A stretch of DNA of 64,000 bases, taken from the NCBI GenBank assembly GCA_021810805.1, contig JAJZHW010000002.1, positions 1 to 64,000 on the forward strand, written 5' to 3'. The stretch comes from Nitrospirota bacterium (GTDB taxonomy: Bacteria; Nitrospirota; Leptospirillia; Leptospirillales; Leptospirillaceae). Position 1 is the first letter of the stretch. Each line of letters begins with the position of its first letter. The notes under the pieces are model-generated. The model was not told where the DNA came from, did not search any database, and saw nothing but the letters and a program-made list of their open reading frames with translations. Made by a program: the position numbers and the translations under genes. Shown one piece after another: positions 1 to 10,868 of the stretch.

Positions 1-110
1 AGTGCCATAGGTTCGTTGGCATTTGGATTTTCCTAGGTGATTTACGAGGCTCCAGGTACCTCGGCATGCAATCTGGGCTTTCCTGTCCCCGTCGAATCCA
101 GATCGCCCCC
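1..110 (-). ncRNA. ssrA: tmRNA, 5' part (cut by window edge)
   Basis: Read on the minus strand from position 110, the sequence starts GGGGGCGATCTGGATTCGAC, the hallmark 5' end of one-piece tmRNA. This forms the tRNA-like acceptor/D-arm half. From about position 20 the resume codon is probably GCC, giving a tag that begins Ala-Asn-Glu-Pro-Met-Ala-Leu and runs off the window. tmRNA rescues stalled ribosomes together with SmpB, whose gene ends only 16 nt upstream. The adjacency supports both calls. The 3' half, the pseudoknots and the end of the tag cannot be seen. The exact 5' end is set by similarity only. Confidence 0.9.
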
Positions 111-126
111 GTGGGCGTGGCGAGGA

Positions 127-639
127 TTACTCGTCGCGCTTGGAAAACTTCTGGTTTGAGCGGAACACTCGGGAAATTTCTCGGTTGGCCTCCCGACGTT
201 TGATGGCCTCCCGCTTGTCCCCCTGGGTCTTCCCTTTCACAAGGGCCAGGGTGACTTTAAATTTCTTTCTATTGTTAGAGTATATCCCAAGCGGAACAAC
301 CGTCAAGCCCTTCTGGAGCGTCAGGCCGAAAAGACGGAGGATTTCCTTCCGGTGGAGCAGGAGTTTTCTCACCCGGAGAGGGTCGTGGTTTTCGCGATTG
401 CCTCCGCGGTAGGGGCCCACGTGCATCTGGTAGAGCCACGCCTCCTCCTTCTCGAAGCGCACGAAGGCGTCGCCGAGATTCACGGAGCCCTCGCGGATGG
501 CCTTCACCTCGGTTCCCCAAAGGACGATCCCCGCCTCGAAGCGTTCGATGACCTCGTAGCGGAAGAGGGCCTTCCGGTTGGTGCTCACCGCCCGGGCTTT
601 CTCGTCGGCCGCTCTTTCGTCCTTACTTTTCGCCGCCAT
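127..639 (-). CDS. smpB: SsrA-binding protein SmpB
   Basis: 170 aa, slightly longer than the usual 150-160 because of a charged N-terminal extension of about 20 residues. It shows the family signatures in order: WGTEVKAIREG near residue 42, NHDPLRVRKLLLH near 83-95, GLTVVPLGIY near 110, and a lysine/arginine-rich C-terminal tail (DKREAIKRREANREISR). SmpB binds the tRNA-like domain of tmRNA and carries it to the A site of stalled ribosomes. The C-terminal tail reaches into the mRNA channel. It lies directly upstream of ssrA on the same strand and 3 nt after pepA, so it may be cotranscribed with both. Confidence 0.96.
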   Translation of the reverse strand: MAAKSKDERAADEKARAVSTNRKALFRYEVIERFEAGIVLWGTEVKAIREGSVNLGDAFVRFEKEEAWLYQMHVGPYRGGNRENHDPLRVRKLLLHRKEILRLFGLTLQKGLTVVPLGIYSNNRKKFKVTLALVKGKTQGDKREAIKRREANREISRVFRSNQKFSKRDE

Positions 640-642
640 GGA

Positions 643-2238
643 CTATTTTCTGGACCGGCTGGCGCGGGACGCCGGGGCCTTCCGGACCGTCTTCCTGGGA
701 GCGGAGGCTGAGGCGGCCGCCTTGGGAAGGAGGGGGCCCTGGGCCCGCTCTTCCACCAGATGGGTCAGAAGGCGAACGCCGATGCCCACGTTGCCCTTGG
801 GCTTGTAGGGCTCCGAGGAGTCCACCCAGGCGGTGCCGGCGATGTCCAGATGGACCCAGGGGGTCTCGTCCACGAAGTGGTGGAGGAAGGCCGCGCCGGT
901 GATGGTCCCCGCACCGCCCTTGTTCCCGGTGTTCCGGATGTCGGCGACGTCGCTCTTGATCTGGTCAAAATACTCCTCGAAGAGGGGCAGGGGCCAGCCG
1001 CGCTCCCCGACCCGGTCGCCCACCTCCCGGACCCGGGCGATGAGAGGCTCGTTGTTTCCCAAAACCCCCATGGCCTGTCCGCCCAGGGCGATGACCACCG
1101 CCCCGGTGAGGGTGGCCACGTCCACCACCAGCTCGGGGTGGTAGGTCCGGATCCCGAAGGAGAGGGCGTCGGCCAGGATCAGACGGCCCTCGGCATCGGT
1201 GTTGATGATCTCGATCGTCTTGCCGTTGTAGGACTGCACCACATCCCCGGGCTTGTTGGCCCGGCCCGAAGGCATGTTCTCGGTGGCGGGCATGACCGCC
1301 ACCACATGGACGGGAAGCCCCAGGTCGGCCACCGAGAGAATGGTGCCCAGGACCGCGGCTCCGCCGCTCATGTCCCCCTTCATGAGCTCCATCTTGTCCG
1401 CGGGCTTGAGGGAGATCCCCCCGGAGTCGAAGGTCAGGGTCTTGCCCACGAGGAGGAGCGGGGCGGCATTCACCGGCTTGGCGGGCTTGTATTCGAGGAT
1501 GATGAGGCGGGCGGGCTCGTCCGACCCCTTGGCCACCCCCACCAGAGCGTTGAGCCCCATTCTCTCGAGCTTCTCCCGGTCGTAGGAGAGATAGGAGATC
1601 TTTCTCTTGCGGGCCTCCTCTTCGGCCGTGCGGGCGATCATCGTGGGGGTCGCCACGTTGGCGGGATGGTTGCCCAGATCCCGGGCCAGAAGGGTGTTCT
1701 TCGAGATCACCTCTCCCCGGCGCAGACCCTCCGAAGCGGCGGAGCGATCCTTCGCCGCCACCGCGACGGAAAGCCCCGTCAGGGCATAGGGAGCCTTGTC
1801 CTTGTTGGGGCTTTTGTAGGTGTCGAAGTCGTAGAGCCCCAGAAGGGTTCCCTCCACCACCGCCTCCACGGCGGCCGCGGCGTCGGGGTGGGCCAGGGCC
1901 AAGGCGGAGACTGCATCGGTGAGGTTGCGCTTCTTGAGGGCGGTGGCGGCGCTTCCCGAGGCCTTGCGGAGGGTTTCGGGGTGGAGCTTCTCCCGCTTGC
2001 CCAGGCCGACGAGAAGGAGGGTGCGGGCCGGAAGCTTGCCGAAGGTCGGCAGGAGGGTCACCTCTCCCCCCGCCCCCCGGATCTCTCCGTTTTTGATCAT
2101 CCGGGCGATCTCCCCGCCCAGGGTGCGGTCGACGGTGGCGACGAGCCCTGAGAGGGCCTCCTCCTCGAAGAGGGGCAGGATCAGGGCGGCGGCTTTTTTC
2201 TTGGCGGGGTCGGTGGCGAGTATCTCGGTCTTCGTCAT
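643..2238 (-). CDS. pepA: Leucyl aminopeptidase (M17 family)
   Basis: About 531 aa, normal for cytosolic M17 leucyl aminopeptidases. The N-terminal half is the less conserved regulatory domain. The C-terminal half carries the two-metal catalytic site: the GKTLTFDSGGISLKP block and the family motif NTDAEGRL near residue 347. The enzyme removes N-terminal residues from peptides and works as a hexamer. An ATG two codons upstream (2244) is in frame, but the GAAAGG ribosome site fits the ATG at 2238 better. The C-terminal tail after about residue 500 is Ala/Lys/Arg-rich and not part of the fold. It lies between queC and smpB. Confidence 0.94.
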   Translation of the reverse strand: MTKTEILATDPAKKKAAALILPLFEEEALSGLVATVDRTLGGEIARMIKNGEIRGAGGEVTLLPTFGKLPARTLLLVGLGKREKLHPETLRKASGSAATALKKRNLTDAVSALALAHPDAAAAVEAVVEGTLLGLYDFDTYKSPNKDKAPYALTGLSVAVAAKDRSAASEGLRRGEVISKNTLLARDLGNHPANVATPTMIARTAEEEARKRKISYLSYDREKLERMGLNALVGVAKGSDEPARLIILEYKPAKPVNAAPLLLVGKTLTFDSGGISLKPADKMELMKGDMSGGAAVLGTILSVADLGLPVHVVAVMPATENMPSGRANKPGDVVQSYNGKTIEIINTDAEGRLILADALSFGIRTYHPELVVDVATLTGAVVIALGGQAMGVLGNNEPLIARVREVGDRVGERGWPLPLFEEYFDQIKSDVADIRNTGNKGGAGTITGAAFLHHFVDETPWVHLDIAGTAWVDSSEPYKPKGNVGIGVRLLTHLVEERAQGPLLPKAAASASAPRKTVRKAPASRASRSRK

Positions 2239-2295
2239 GGTCATCCTTTCGTCGGGATCTTGGGGTGTTGGCCGGAGAACAACGTCTTCCGACTG

Positions 2296-2985
2296 TTACG
2301 AGAGGTCGTAAGGGAGAGGGTCGGAGACCCCCGCCCGGGCAAATCCCCTAAGGCGAAGGAGGCAGCTGTCGCAATGGCCACAGGCCTTCTCTCCCTCCCG
2401 GTAGCACGACCAGGTCAGGGCAAAGGGAACGGACAGGGAGAGCCCCGTGCGGACGATCTCTCCTTTATCCATGCGGATCACGGGGGTGACGATGGAGAGG
2501 GAGGAGCCCTCCCTCTCCATGGCCGTCCCCAGTCGGGCCGCCTGCTCGAAGGCGTCGTAGAAGGAGCGCCGGCAGTCGGGATAGCCCGAGCTGTCCTCCT
2601 CCACCGCCCCGATATAGATCCTGTCGCAGGAGAGGACCTCGGCCCAGGAGACCGCCACCGAGAGAAAGTGGGCGTTCCTGAAGGGGACGTAGGTCACCGG
2701 GATCCCCGTGCGCTCGAGGTCCCCCTCGGGGATCTCGAGGCTCCCGTCGGTGAGGGCCGATCCTCCCACCGCGGCCAGGGAAGGGGCATCGGTGATCAGG
2801 GTCCGGTCCGGCCGGAAGTGGTCGCAGAGGGCCCGGAAGGACTGCTCCTCCCGCCTCTGGGTCCGCCCTCCGTAACGCACATGAAGAAACCCCAGAAAAT
2901 CGCACTCCTTGCAGGCCAGGGCCGCAGTGACCGCACTGTCCATCCCCCCGCTCACCAGGACGACTCCCCGTCCGCCTGACGCCAC
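2296..2985 (-). CDS. queC: 7-cyano-7-deazaguanine synthase QueC
   Basis: 229 aa, the usual size. The PP-loop SGGMDS at residues 13-18 binds ATP. The C-terminal CGHCDSC cluster, with an earlier Cys, is the zinc site. QueC converts 7-carboxy-7-deazaguanine to preQ0, a precursor of queuosine in tRNA. The start is a GTG that overlaps the queE stop codon, with AGGAGG about 8 nt upstream, so translation is probably coupled to queE. queA, a later step of the same pathway, lies at 24.8-25.9 kb. queD and queF are not in the window. Confidence 0.95.
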   Translation of the reverse strand: MASGGRGVVLVSGGMDSAVTAALACKECDFLGFLHVRYGGRTQRREEQSFRALCDHFRPDRTLITDAPSLAAVGGSALTDGSLEIPEGDLERTGIPVTYVPFRNAHFLSVAVSWAEVLSCDRIYIGAVEEDSSGYPDCRRSFYDAFEQAARLGTAMEREGSSLSIVTPVIRMDKGEIVRTGLSLSVPFALTWSCYREGEKACGHCDSCLLRLRGFARAGVSDPLPYDLS

Positions 2986-3623
2986 TAGACACCCCTCCTG
3001 TCGGGATCAAAAAGGATCTTGTGGAGCTGAAGTCCCACCCGCAGATCCCGCCCGGAGGCGAGGACCCATTCGGCCAACTCTCCGGGGGCACACTCCCCGA
3101 AGACGGGGGAGACGGTCACCGGGATCTCCCGGGGAAGGGCCAGCCGGTCCAGAAAGTCGAGACAGAAGTCGAAGTCGCGCCGGTCGGCGACCACGGCCTT
3201 GATCTCGTCCCCCGGAAGAAGCGCCCGGAAGGTCTCCTCCGCCATGAGATGGGCCATCCCCGAGCCGGGCGGCTTGATGTCCATCACGAGGTGGCAGCGC
3301 CGGTCGAGATCTCCGGGGACCGGCAGGGCCCCGGAGGTTTCGATGAGGACGGTCTTGCCGGCGTCGAGAAGGGCCCGGACGAGCCCCGAGAGCTCGGGCG
3401 CCGAAAAGGGCTCGCCTCCCGTCACCTCGACCAGGGGGGCCGGATGGGAGAGCGCCTCGGCCACCAAAGAGTCGACGCTTCTCTCCGACCCCTCGTAGAA
3501 GGAATAGGTGGTGTCGCACCAGCGGCACCGCAGGGGACACCCGGTGGTCCGGATAAAGAAGCAGGGCCACCCGGCAAAGGTGGACTCCCCCTGGATGGAC
3601 AAAAAGGTCTCGTTGATCCTCAT
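2985..3623 (-). CDS. queE: 7-carboxy-7-deazaguanine synthase QueE (radical SAM)
   Basis: 212 aa, typical. The radical-SAM cluster motif C-x3-C-x2-C is visible as GCPLRCRWCDT near residues 29-39, preceded by the family start INETFLSIQGES. VTGGEP, the SAM-binding GGE motif, follows near residue 68. QueE rearranges 6-carboxy-tetrahydropterin to 7-carboxy-7-deazaguanine, the substrate of QueC encoded next. The ATG at 3623 overlaps the stop of the upstream lipoprotein gene (TGATG). A GTG one codon earlier is possible but less likely. It belongs to the run gyrA-lipoprotein-queE-queC. Confidence 0.95.
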   Translation of the reverse strand: MRINETFLSIQGESTFAGWPCFFIRTTGCPLRCRWCDTTYSFYEGSERSVDSLVAEALSHPAPLVEVTGGEPFSAPELSGLVRALLDAGKTVLIETSGALPVPGDLDRRCHLVMDIKPPGSGMAHLMAEETFRALLPGDEIKAVVADRRDFDFCLDFLDRLALPREIPVTVSPVFGECAPGELAEWVLASGRDLRVGLQLHKILFDPDRRGV

Positions 3624-4525
3624 CACTTCTTTCCTGGAGTTCCCGCCCCGGACGAAGTCCCCGTCTCCGACCCGGTTTTCGCCCCCGGAGCGGCCGCCGT
3701 TCCCGTCGCTGACTCCGAGCCCCCTCCCCCCTTCATCTTGCGGCGGATGGAGGCAATCTGCGCCGTCACCTCGTCGGGGTTGGGGTAGCGGCCCATGACG
3801 TCGGCCAGCAGGGCCAGCGCCTGACGGTCGTGGCCCTGGGCCGAGAGGGCCCGGGCCAGATTGAACTCGGCGATGTCGGCCATGGGACCGTGGGGATGGC
3901 TTTTGAGAAAGGCCCGGAGATCCCGGGCCGAGGCCTTAGAGTCCCCCAGGATCCCTTCGAGGAGCCCCACCTTGAGCCAGGCGCGGATCCCCTCCTTTTC
4001 GTCCCCGTCCTTCTTCCAGACCTCCCGGTAGAGGGAGAGGGCCCCGTTGTAGTGCTGCTCCCGCTCGAGGATCCCGGCGGAGAGGGCCGTGGCGCGCATC
4101 CAGAGGATCCGGTCCGGGGAGGACTCCCGGAGCTTTTTCAGCACCGACAGGGCGTTGTTCATCCGCCCCTGGCTCACCAGATCCCGGGCCAGATAGAAGG
4201 AGGCCCGGGAGCGGATGGTCCTGTCGGAGAGGTTTTCCAGGGCCCGGATGTAGTCCTCCCCCGCGCGGTCGGGGCGGTTTTCGTAGCGATCCTCGATCTC
4301 CCCCAGACGGAAATAGGACAGACCCGCGATCCCCGACCGGGGGGCGATGCGGATCGCCTTCTTGAAGTCGGTCCGGGCCTCCTCGATCCGGAACTCGCCC
4401 AGCGCCTTCAGCCCTTCATGGTAGGCGATGCGCGACTGGGACTGGGAGCAGCCGGCAAGACACAGAAGGGAGAGGGCGGCGAGGCGGACCAGCGGTCCGC
4501 GAGGGGCGAGGCAGGATGGGACCAT
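3623..4525 (-). CDS. TPR-repeat lipoprotein
   Basis: 300 aa. The N-terminus has a signal peptide ending in the lipobox LAGC with Cys26 as the lipidation site. The rest is predominantly helical with several tetratricopeptide-like units, e.g. around YFRLGEIEDRYENRPDRA and FNLARALSAQGHDRQALALL. The last 40 residues are low-complexity Gly/Ser/Thr/Ala. Such proteins are outer-membrane or periplasmic scaffolds. No specific function can be assigned. It starts 5 nt after gyrA and overlaps queE, so it is probably in one transcript with them. No clear ribosome site is seen before the ATG, so a later start is possible. Confidence 0.75.
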   Translation of the reverse strand: MVPSCLAPRGPLVRLAALSLLCLAGCSQSQSRIAYHEGLKALGEFRIEEARTDFKKAIRIAPRSGIAGLSYFRLGEIEDRYENRPDRAGEDYIRALENLSDRTIRSRASFYLARDLVSQGRMNNALSVLKKLRESSPDRILWMRATALSAGILEREQHYNGALSLYREVWKKDGDEKEGIRAWLKVGLLEGILGDSKASARDLRAFLKSHPHGPMADIAEFNLARALSAQGHDRQALALLADVMGRYPNPDEVTAQIASIRRKMKGGGGSESATGTAAAPGAKTGSETGTSSGAGTPGKK

Positions 4526-4530
4526 GACGC

Positions 4531-7068
4531 TCAGATTGTGACCTCGGAATCCTTCTCTCCTCCGTCGTCCGTCCCCTGGGTAGCGGCGGGCTCCTTCTCG
4601 AGATAGGCCTCGAGGGGGGTGGGCTCCCGCTTGGGGTTGATGGCGGCGCAGACGATGGTCTCCTGGGGGTTGGGTGAGAGGTTGACGAGCTTGACCCCCT
4701 TGGCCGTCCGGCCCACCTGGCGGATCTGCTCGGAGGGGATGCGGATTACCCGGCCGGTATCGGTGACCACGTCGATGTCGTCGCGCTCGGTCACCTTGAG
4801 GATCGCCACGATGGAGCCGGTTTCCGGGGTGACCTTGGCGATGCGCACCCCCTTGCCTCCCCGCTTCTGGAGGCGGAAGAGATTGGTGTCGACCCTCTTG
4901 CCGAAGCCCCTTTCGGTGGTGACGAGGAGGAGGTCGCTTTCGCTCACCTCCTCGAAGCTGACCACCGAGTCGTCCGGGGCGAGGCGGATGGCCCTCACCC
5001 CCCGGGTGGCGCGGCCGGTGGGACGGATGTTGTCGGCCTCGAAGCGGATGGACATCCCGCCCCGGGTGGCCACGAGAAGCCGTCGATCGGGGTGCAGGAC
5101 CAGGACCCTTGCCAGGCGGTCACCCTCTTCGAGGACGGTGGCGATAAGCCCCCCCTGGCGGATGTTGGCGTATTCCGAGAGGCGGGTCTTCTTGAAGTAC
5201 CCCTTCACCGTCCCGAAGAGCAGGAGGTTGTCCCCCTCGAAGGAGCGCACCGGGAGGATCGCCGCCACCCGCTCGTCGGGGGAGAGGGAGAGAAGGGAGA
5301 GGAGGTGCTTGCCCCGGGCGGCCCGCTGGGCCTCGGGGAGCTCGTAGGTCTTCAGGCGATAGACCTTGCCCAGGTCGGTGAAGAAGAGAAGGGTGTCGTG
5401 GGCCCGGGCGTTGAGGGTCGCGATCAGGCAGTCGTCCTCCTTGAGGGTCACCCCGATGCGTCCCTTGCCTCCCCGCCTCTGAGTGGGGAGGACGGCGTCG
5501 GGCATCCGCTTGATGTAGCCTTCGTAGGAGAGGGTGACGATGAAGGGTTCGTCGGGGATGAGAGCTTCTGGGGTGAGCTCTCCCTCGTCGGGAACGATCA
5601 CCGTGCGACGGCCGTCTCCGAAGCGCTCGAGAAGGACGCGGGTCTCCTCCCGGATCACCTCGAGGAGGGCTTCCCGGGAGGCCAGGATGGCCTCGAGAGA
5701 GGCGATGAGGGCGGCCACTTCCCGGTACTCGGCCTCGATCTTCTCCCGCTCGAGGCCGGTGAGGCGCTGGAGTCGGAGATCGAGGATGGCCTGGGCCTGA
5801 AGTTCCGAGAAGGCAAAGGTGGAGACGAGGCCGTTTCGGGCCTCTTCGGGAGAGCCGGAGCGGCGGATGAGGGCGATGATTTCTTCGATGAGGTCGATCG
5901 CCCGCCGGAGACCTTCAAGGATATGGAAGCGCTCCCGGGCCTTCCGGAGCCGGAAGAGGGTCCGCCGGGTCACCACGTCCTTCCTGAAGCCGAGGAAGAC
6001 CCGGAGGGACTGGGAGAGGGAGAGGGTCTCGGGGCGGCCGTTGACGATGGAGACGGCGTTGTAGCCAAACGAGCTCTGGAGAGGGGTCAGGAGGAAGAGC
6101 TGGTTCATGATGATGCGGGGGATGGCCTCCCGCCGCAGGTCGATCACGATGCGCATCCCGTCCCGGTCCGATTCGTCCCGGATGTCGGCGATGTGTTCGA
6201 TCTTCTTCTCCCGGACGAGCTCGGCGATCTTCTCGATGAGCCGGGCCTTGTTCACCAGGTAGGGGATCTCCCGGATCACCAGGCACTGGCGATCGCTGCG
6301 GGTGCTGTCCTCCACCTCGACGACCCCTCGCATGACGATGGATCCGCGGCCGGTGCGGTAGGCCGACTCGATCCCCGAGCGGCCCAGGATGACGCCACCG
6401 GTGGGGAAATCCGGGCCGGTGACGAAGGTCATGAGATCGGAGTCGGTGGCCTCGGGATTGTCGATCAGGTGGAGAAGGGCGTTGAGGACCTCGGTGATGT
6501 TGTGGGGAGGGATATTGGTGGCCATCCCCACGGCGATGCCGGAGGAGCCGTTCAGCAGAAGGAGGGGGAGGGAGGCGGGAAGGACCCGGGGCTCCTCGAG
6601 GGACTCGTCGTAGTTGGGAGACCAGTCCACCGTCTCCTCGTCGAGCTCGCCCATCATCTCTTCGGCCAGACGGGTGAGGCGGATCTCGGTGTAACGCATG
6701 GCGGCGGGAGCGTCCCCGTCCACCGACCCGAAGTTCCCCTGTCCGTCGATCAGAGGATAGCGCAGGGTGAAGGGCTGGACGAGGCGGACCGCGGTGTCGT
6801 ACACCGCCGTATCCCCGTGGGGATGGTATTTACCGATGACGTCGCCCACGATACGGGCGGACTTGCGGTAGGCGGTCCCGGGACGCACCCCCATCTCGTG
6901 CATGGCGAAGAGGACACGACGCTGGACGGGCTTGAGCCCGTCCCGGGCGTCGGGAAGGGCCCGGCCCACGATCACGCTCATGGAGTAGTTCAGGTAGGCG
7001 GTGCGGATCTCCTCGTCGATCGAAACCGTGGTTTCGCGGGGGGAGTCCTGGGGGTGAAGAGTATCCAA
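4531..7068 (-). CDS. gyrA: DNA gyrase subunit A
   Basis: 845 aa, full length. The N-terminal breakage-reunion domain contains KYHPHGDTAVYD, with Thr at the quinolone-relevant site that is Ser83 in E. coli. The catalytic Tyr lies in RYTE at about residue 126. The C-terminal beta-pinwheel carries the GyrA box QRRGGKG, which separates gyrase from topoisomerase IV. The only sensible start is TTG at 7068, with GGAGG 6 nt upstream, but that GGAGG is part of a perfect palindrome followed by six U (see the separate entry). Gene order gyrB-gyrA on the origin-proximal minus strand. Confidence 0.97.
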   Translation of the reverse strand: MDTLHPQDSPRETTVSIDEEIRTAYLNYSMSVIVGRALPDARDGLKPVQRRVLFAMHEMGVRPGTAYRKSARIVGDVIGKYHPHGDTAVYDTAVRLVQPFTLRYPLIDGQGNFGSVDGDAPAAMRYTEIRLTRLAEEMMGELDEETVDWSPNYDESLEEPRVLPASLPLLLLNGSSGIAVGMATNIPPHNITEVLNALLHLIDNPEATDSDLMTFVTGPDFPTGGVILGRSGIESAYRTGRGSIVMRGVVEVEDSTRSDRQCLVIREIPYLVNKARLIEKIAELVREKKIEHIADIRDESDRDGMRIVIDLRREAIPRIIMNQLFLLTPLQSSFGYNAVSIVNGRPETLSLSQSLRVFLGFRKDVVTRRTLFRLRKARERFHILEGLRRAIDLIEEIIALIRRSGSPEEARNGLVSTFAFSELQAQAILDLRLQRLTGLEREKIEAEYREVAALIASLEAILASREALLEVIREETRVLLERFGDGRRTVIVPDEGELTPEALIPDEPFIVTLSYEGYIKRMPDAVLPTQRRGGKGRIGVTLKEDDCLIATLNARAHDTLLFFTDLGKVYRLKTYELPEAQRAARGKHLLSLLSLSPDERVAAILPVRSFEGDNLLLFGTVKGYFKKTRLSEYANIRQGGLIATVLEEGDRLARVLVLHPDRRLLVATRGGMSIRFEADNIRPTGRATRGVRAIRLAPDDSVVSFEEVSESDLLLVTTERGFGKRVDTNLFRLQKRGGKGVRIAKVTPETGSIVAILKVTERDDIDVVTDTGRVIRIPSEQIRQVGRTAKGVKLVNLSPNPQETIVCAAINPKREPTPLEAYLEKEPAATQGTDDGGEKDSEVTI

Positions 7069-7083
7069 AAAAGCCTCCGGAGG

Positions 7084-7085
<2 letters not shown>
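7066..7085 (-). promoter_or_regulatory. Palindrome plus U-run between gyrB and gyrA
   Basis: The whole gyrB-gyrA gap is the perfect palindrome AGCCTCCGGAGGCT (7072-7085) followed on the minus strand by six T residues. It looks like a minimal intrinsic terminator. The gyrA Shine-Dalgarno GGAGG is the descending arm of the same stem. The gyrB stop codon is at its edge and the gyrA TTG start begins inside the T-run. It could terminate part of the transcripts or hide the gyrA ribosome site until a ribosome finishing gyrB opens the stem. The sequence is certain; the role is inferred. Confidence 0.55.
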
Positions 7086-9606
<2,521 letters not shown>

Positions 9607-10782
9607 TTAGGAATGAGTCTCGAGAGGCATAATAACATAACGGGACTGAGGTTCCTCGACGGAGCTCCAGACAACGGGAACCTTGCTGTGTTCCAACGGG
9701 TCGTCGAGGATCACCGCCTGCATCCGCAGGGTGGTTCCCCCCACGACCCCCAGAAGCTTCGAGAGGGACTGAATGCTGAAGAAAAATCCGCTGGGGGGTC
9801 CGGTCACGATGGCCGGAGTCTGCTCCCGGGAGTCGCCGATGTCGATGTTCTGGGAGGTCATGGTCACCGACCGCGTATCCCAGGTCAGTTCAAGCTCGAC
9901 GTTTTTCTCGGAGATGAGCCCGGCACGCCGGAGGATGGAGGTGGCGGCTTCCCGTCCCATGTCCACCGTCACCGAATGCTCTTCGGGAAAGACGTCCCGG
10001 TAGTTGGGGAAGCGCAAATCGAGGAGCCGGACAAAGAAGTAGAAGCCGAGCCACCGGAACTGGGCATAACGGGGGTTGACGGAAATCTCCACCGTCAGCT
10101 TCTCGTCCTTGGCGTCGGTTTCGAGCATGCGCATGAGATCGGCCGCGTGGCGTTTCTTGATGAGAAATCTCTTCTCCCCCTGTTCGGAGAGGTCGATGGC
10201 CCCCTCTTCGCCCAGAGGAATCTGTCCGTGGTGCAGGCCGTTCCCGTCGGTTCCCACCACGTTCAGGGCGGCCTTTCCGCCGGAGGTTCTCTCCCGCTGG
10301 AACAGCACCCCGTTCATGTAGGTTCCCTCCTCCTCCACCACAAAGGGGAGGGTCTTCTCGATCAGTGTCTTGAGATCCCGGATGGGAACACCAAAGGAGT
10401 ATTCGGGGGTGATTTCGGGAAAGGCGGCAAAGTCCCGGGGATCGATCCCCTTGAGGTGGAAGACGGCGGAATCCTTTTCCACCGTGGTCATCCCCTTGCG
10501 GCCCCCCTCCTCCCGAAAGACATGGATCATGCCGGGGGAGAGTTCGCGAACGATCTGGAAGATCTTCTTTCCCAGAACCGTGGCCTGTCCGGGAGTGGTC
10601 ACCTTGGCGGGAATCCGCAGGCGACCCCCGGCCGACTGGTCGAAGGAGAGGAGGGTGATGCCGTCGTCTCCGGCCTCGATCAGGATATGGGAGGAGAGAA
10701 GGGCGATGTTCTTCCGGTCGGAAAGGACGGAGACCTTTTCGAGGCCTTCGAGAAAGACGCTCTGTTCGATCAAGAAATCCAT
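9607..10782 (-). CDS. dnaN: DNA polymerase III sliding clamp (beta subunit)
   Basis: 391 aa from the ATG at 10782, preceded by AGGAG with a 5-nt spacer. An in-frame start nine codons upstream (10809) gives MTWPFPGVF, which is not family-like. Three repeated clamp domains are expected; visible marks include SFDQSAGGRLRIPAKV in domain 1 and the C-terminal RYVIMPLETHS, close to the usual YVIMPMR ending. The dimer encircles DNA and tethers the replicative polymerase. It lies between dnaA and gyrB, the standard origin cluster. Confidence 0.96.
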   Translation of the reverse strand: MDFLIEQSVFLEGLEKVSVLSDRKNIALLSSHILIEAGDDGITLLSFDQSAGGRLRIPAKVTTPGQATVLGKKIFQIVRELSPGMIHVFREEGGRKGMTTVEKDSAVFHLKGIDPRDFAAFPEITPEYSFGVPIRDLKTLIEKTLPFVVEEEGTYMNGVLFQRERTSGGKAALNVVGTDGNGLHHGQIPLGEEGAIDLSEQGEKRFLIKKRHAADLMRMLETDAKDEKLTVEISVNPRYAQFRWLGFYFFVRLLDLRFPNYRDVFPEEHSVTVDMGREAATSILRRAGLISEKNVELELTWDTRSVTMTSQNIDIGDSREQTPAIVTGPPSGFFFSIQSLSKLLGVVGGTTLRMQAVILDDPLEHSKVPVVWSSVEEPQSRYVIMPLETHS

Positions 10783-10868
10783 GAAAACTCCTGGAAATGG
10801 CCATGTCATGGGGGAGGATCACGAAGACCCTGACCCCCGGGGCGGTTAGACGAGTGGCTCCTTTGGAC

